Assembly: GCA_030615655.1 (NCBI GenBank)
Contig: JAUWYU010000082.1
Coordinates: 1 to 6,769, forward strand
DNA length: 6,769 nt
Source of the DNA: Dehalococcoidia bacterium
GTDB lineage: Bacteria; Chloroflexota; Dehalococcoidia; Dehalococcoidales; RBG-16-60-22
Direction: 5' to 3'
Shown here: positions 5,624 through 6,769 of the stretch, piece by piece
Layout: every line of letters starts with the position of its first letter
Numbering within the stretch: position 1 is the first letter of the stretch
Notes under the pieces: model-generated
Databases searched by the model: none
What the model was told of the DNA's origin: nothing
What the model saw: only the letters and a program-made list of their open reading frames with translations
Position numbers and translations under genes: made by a program

Positions 5624-5748
5624 GAGATTTATTCGAAAACAACCGTGCTGGTACACCGGGAGTGGCAGATTTTTTAAAAGCATTGAGGGCCAGTTCTAAT
5701 TGCACTTCCGATGATATTAAAAAATTGTACGGGTAGAGGAGGTGAGTT

Positions 5749-5757
5749 ATGAGGTGA
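5749..5757 (+). CDS. Two-codon minigene ATG-AGG-TGA with a strong ribosome site
   Basis: The longest Shine-Dalgarno match in the window, AGGAGGTGA (5737-5745), has its GGAGG core six bases before an ATG followed by AGG and TGA. A ribosome loading here would make only fMet-Arg. Such minigenes are known to stall or to sequester peptidyl-tRNA (for example phage lambda bar minigenes). Whether this one is used is unknown. Confidence 0.25.
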   Translation: MR

Positions 5758-5758
5758 T

Positions 5759-5791
5759 ATGGAGGCGGGACAGTTTGCTCAGATTCTATAA
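5759..5791 (+). CDS. Possible 10-residue leader peptide MEAGQFAQIL
   Basis: An ATG two bases after the minigene stop opens a ten-codon frame, MEAGQFAQIL, ending in TAA (5789-5791). The purine tract GAGG (5751-5754) is four bases upstream. Its stop codon touches the AAGGAGG ribosome site of the solute-binding protein (5791-5797), so a ribosome finishing the peptide would cover or hand over to that site. The sequence holds no run of one amino acid as in classical attenuator peptides. Existence is inferred from layout alone. Confidence 0.25.
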   Translation: MEAGQFAQIL

Positions 5792-5809
5792 AGGAGGTAC
5801 AGGGTAACA

Positions 5810-6769
5810 ATGAAGAAGTTTTTATTTATAATCTTTTCAGTTGTTGTGGTGTCCAGCATGATTCTGGTTAGTTGTGGTGAGCCAGAGGTTGTGGAGCCTA
5901 CGGTACCTACAGTTCCGGTAACAGAACCTGTAGTCGTAGAGCCAGAGGCACCTGACCTGGGTGACCTAGCGAAACCGCCGGGAGGTAAAGAAGGCGGGTG
6001 GCTCATTCTCCCTGCCAGTGCCGACATATCTAACATCGGCAATACCGCAGAAATCAGCAATCCCGGAGACGCCGGCTACAGCTTCGTCTGCACCGAGGGA
6101 CTTTTATACATAGACGAGGATGGTAATCTTCAGCCCTTCCTTGCCGAGTCCTGGCTGATAGCTGAAGACGGCTCTTACGTCGAGTTTACACTGCGCGAGG
6201 GCATCCAGTTCCACGACGGTGTTGATTTCAATGCCGAGGCAGTGAAGGTTAATGTCGATATCCAGCTGGAACAACAGGTCTGGACTAACCTGCACCCCCT
6301 CGAGAGCTGCGAGATTATCGACGATTATACCGTCAGGCTGCATTTTGACGACGACAAGTACGACTGGGGCGCCGTGACCAGCCTGGCAACCTTTTTCAGC
6401 TGCAAAATGTTCTCCCCGGATTTCCTGCTTAACGAGACAGACGAGTACAAGCGTTCCCACGTTATCGGCACCGGGCCCTTCATCTTCTCTGAATATGAAC
6501 GCGGCCAGTATCTCAAGTACGTGCGCAACGATAACTACTGGAGGGGTAAGCCCTACCTTGACGGTATCGAGTTGCGGATTCTCCCCCAGCCCGAGACACA
6601 GCTCCTAGCCTTCAAATCGGGAGAAATCCATTTCCTGGGTATTCAGGCTAGGGACGCCGCCGACATGATTGCGGAAGGCTATGATGTCACGGTCAGCTAT
6701 GATTTCGTGTTCAACGGGGGCTTGATGTTCTCGGCCGGCCGCGACAACCCCGATTCTGTCTGGGCTGAC
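5810..6769 (+). CDS. ABC transporter family 5 extracellular solute-binding lipoprotein (C-terminus beyond window)
   Basis: The frame is open from the ATG at 5810 to the window end, 320 codons, translated by hand. Residues 1-21 are a lipoprotein signal (MKKFLFII then a hydrophobic core) ending in the lipobox LVSC, so Cys22 should be lipidated. A Pro/Glu/Val-rich tether follows (about 24-50). The binding domain shows family 5 (OppA/DppA/NikA) features: TEGLLYIDEDGNLQPFLAESW, FTLREGIQFHDGVDFNAEAVK, GTGPFIFSEYERGQYLKYVRN and DNYWRGKPYLDGIELRI. It would capture a peptide, nickel chelate or similar solute outside the cell and pass it to permeases presumably encoded further right. Family 5 proteins are usually 500-600 residues, so about half is seen. 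The ribosome site AAGGAGGT (5791-5798) is 11 bases before the ATG, slightly long. The ligand cannot be told from sequence. Confidence 0.93.
   Translation, partial: MKKFLFIIFSVVVVSSMILVSCGEPEVVEPTVPTVPVTEPVVVEPEAPDLGDLAKPPGGKEGGWLILPASADISNIGNTAEISNPGDAGYSFVCTEGLLYIDEDGNLQPFLAESWLIAEDGSYVEFTLREGIQFHDGVDFNAEAVKVNVDIQLEQQVWTNLHPLESCEIIDDYTVRLHFDDDKYDWGAVTSLATFFSCKMFSPDFLLNETDEYKRSHVIGTGPFIFSEYERGQYLKYVRNDNYWRGKPYLDGIELRILPQPETQLLAFKSGEIHFLGIQARDAADMIAEGYDVTVSYDFVFNGGLMFSAGRDNPDSVWAD

Larger units (their letters stand above)
5566..5736 (+). pseudogene. Protein-like frame interrupted by TGA (degraded gene or recoded small ORF)
   Basis: One plus frame reads protein-like on both sides of a single TGA (5623-5625). 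Before it comes NLTRIEVVVYHFAT, a plausible beta-strand. After it DLFENNRAGTPGVADFLKAL leads on to SSNCTSDDIKKLYG and a TAG at 5734-5736. Start candidates are weak: GTG at 5566 directly abuts a GGAGGGG tract, and TTG at 5584 has only GGGG four bases upstream. The strong promoter at 5584-5613 lies inside the first half, which argues against that half being translated from it. The simplest reading is a decayed gene or chance; TGA recoding is a remote alternative. I do not recognise the family. Confidence 0.22.
5347..5809. other. 463-bp gene-poor, signal-rich intergenic region
   Basis: No confident gene lies between the MoaD-like gene and the solute-binding protein. The left part (5347-5500) holds an extended -10 box and a hairpin ending in a short T run. 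The middle (5501-5736) is AT-rich at first and then carries a protein-like frame broken by TGA, overlapped by a strong promoter with an inverted repeat. The right part (5737-5809) holds three successive ribosome-site-like purine tracts and two minimal reading frames before the lipoprotein start. Minus-strand open frames here lack ribosome sites and look like chance. Confidence 0.7.

Noticed and set aside
5610..5810. Minus-strand open frames of 60-66 codons in the intergenic region (also 5501-5683)
   Set aside because: No ribosome sites, no recognisable domains, and they run against promoters and ribosome sites on the plus strand.
5879..5948. Repeated GAGCCAGAGG in the 5' part of the solute-binding protein gene
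   Set aside because: It encodes the Pro/Glu-rich tether typical of lipoproteins; low-complexity coding sequence, not a mobile or regulatory repeat.
5779..6528. Minus-strand open frames opposite the solute-binding protein (5779-6060, 6104-6460, 6325-6528)
   Set aside because: They are antisense to a continuous family 5 binding-protein frame with a lipobox and conserved motifs.

Overview
The window reads as a chromosomal segment of an anaerobic bacterium. The main evidence is a complete tungsten-type aldehyde:ferredoxin oxidoreductase (AOR) paired with a MoaD/ThiS-like sulfur-carrier protein. Genes have strong Shine-Dalgarno sites and sigma70-like promoters, and protein export uses a bacterial lipobox. 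A DUF4389 protein, an AOR with MoaD, an S41 protease and a family 5 solute-binding lipoprotein together would fit Chloroflexota (Dehalococcoidia-like), but this is an inference from gene content. No marker gene is present to prove it.

Layout. (1) 1-1136: two small membrane-protein genes are divergently transcribed from a shared 162-bp spacer: a DUF4389 protein (minus, cut by the window edge) and a DUF975/YciC-like polytopic protein (plus). Two TTGACA boxes sit back to back, and a perfect inverted repeat lies inside the plus promoter. (2) 1154-2992, minus strand: an S41 (CtpA-type) protease gene followed by a macro-domain ADP-ribose hydrolase gene, probably co-transcribed. Behind the macro gene's tandem stop codons the same frame stays open for a further 36 protein-like codons, perhaps a gene remnant. 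(3) 3017-3193: a second divergent spacer with a good promoter for the AOR. (4) 3194-5346, plus: the AOR (610 aa, GTG start) and the MoaD-like protein (93 aa, ending in Gly-Gly), 38 bp apart and almost certainly one operon. (5) 5347-5809: 463 bp without a confident gene, but with many signals: an extended -10 box, a weak terminator-like hairpin, a strong TTGACA/TATCAT promoter with an inverted repeat over its -10, a protein-like frame interrupted by TGA, and a cascade of ribosome sites and minimal reading frames. (6) 5810-6769, plus: the first 320 codons of an ABC-transporter extracellular solute-binding lipoprotein (family 5), open at the window end.

How the genes work together: the AOR and MoaD-like genes form a plausible module in which the small protein supplies sulfur for the pterin dithiolene that holds tungsten (or molybdenum). 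The protease/macro pair looks like a maintenance or stress operon. The solute-binding protein probably begins an oligopeptide or metal uptake operon extending rightwards. No phage, transposon, CRISPR, rRNA or tRNA signal was seen. The most unusual part of the window is the leader region before the solute-binding protein.
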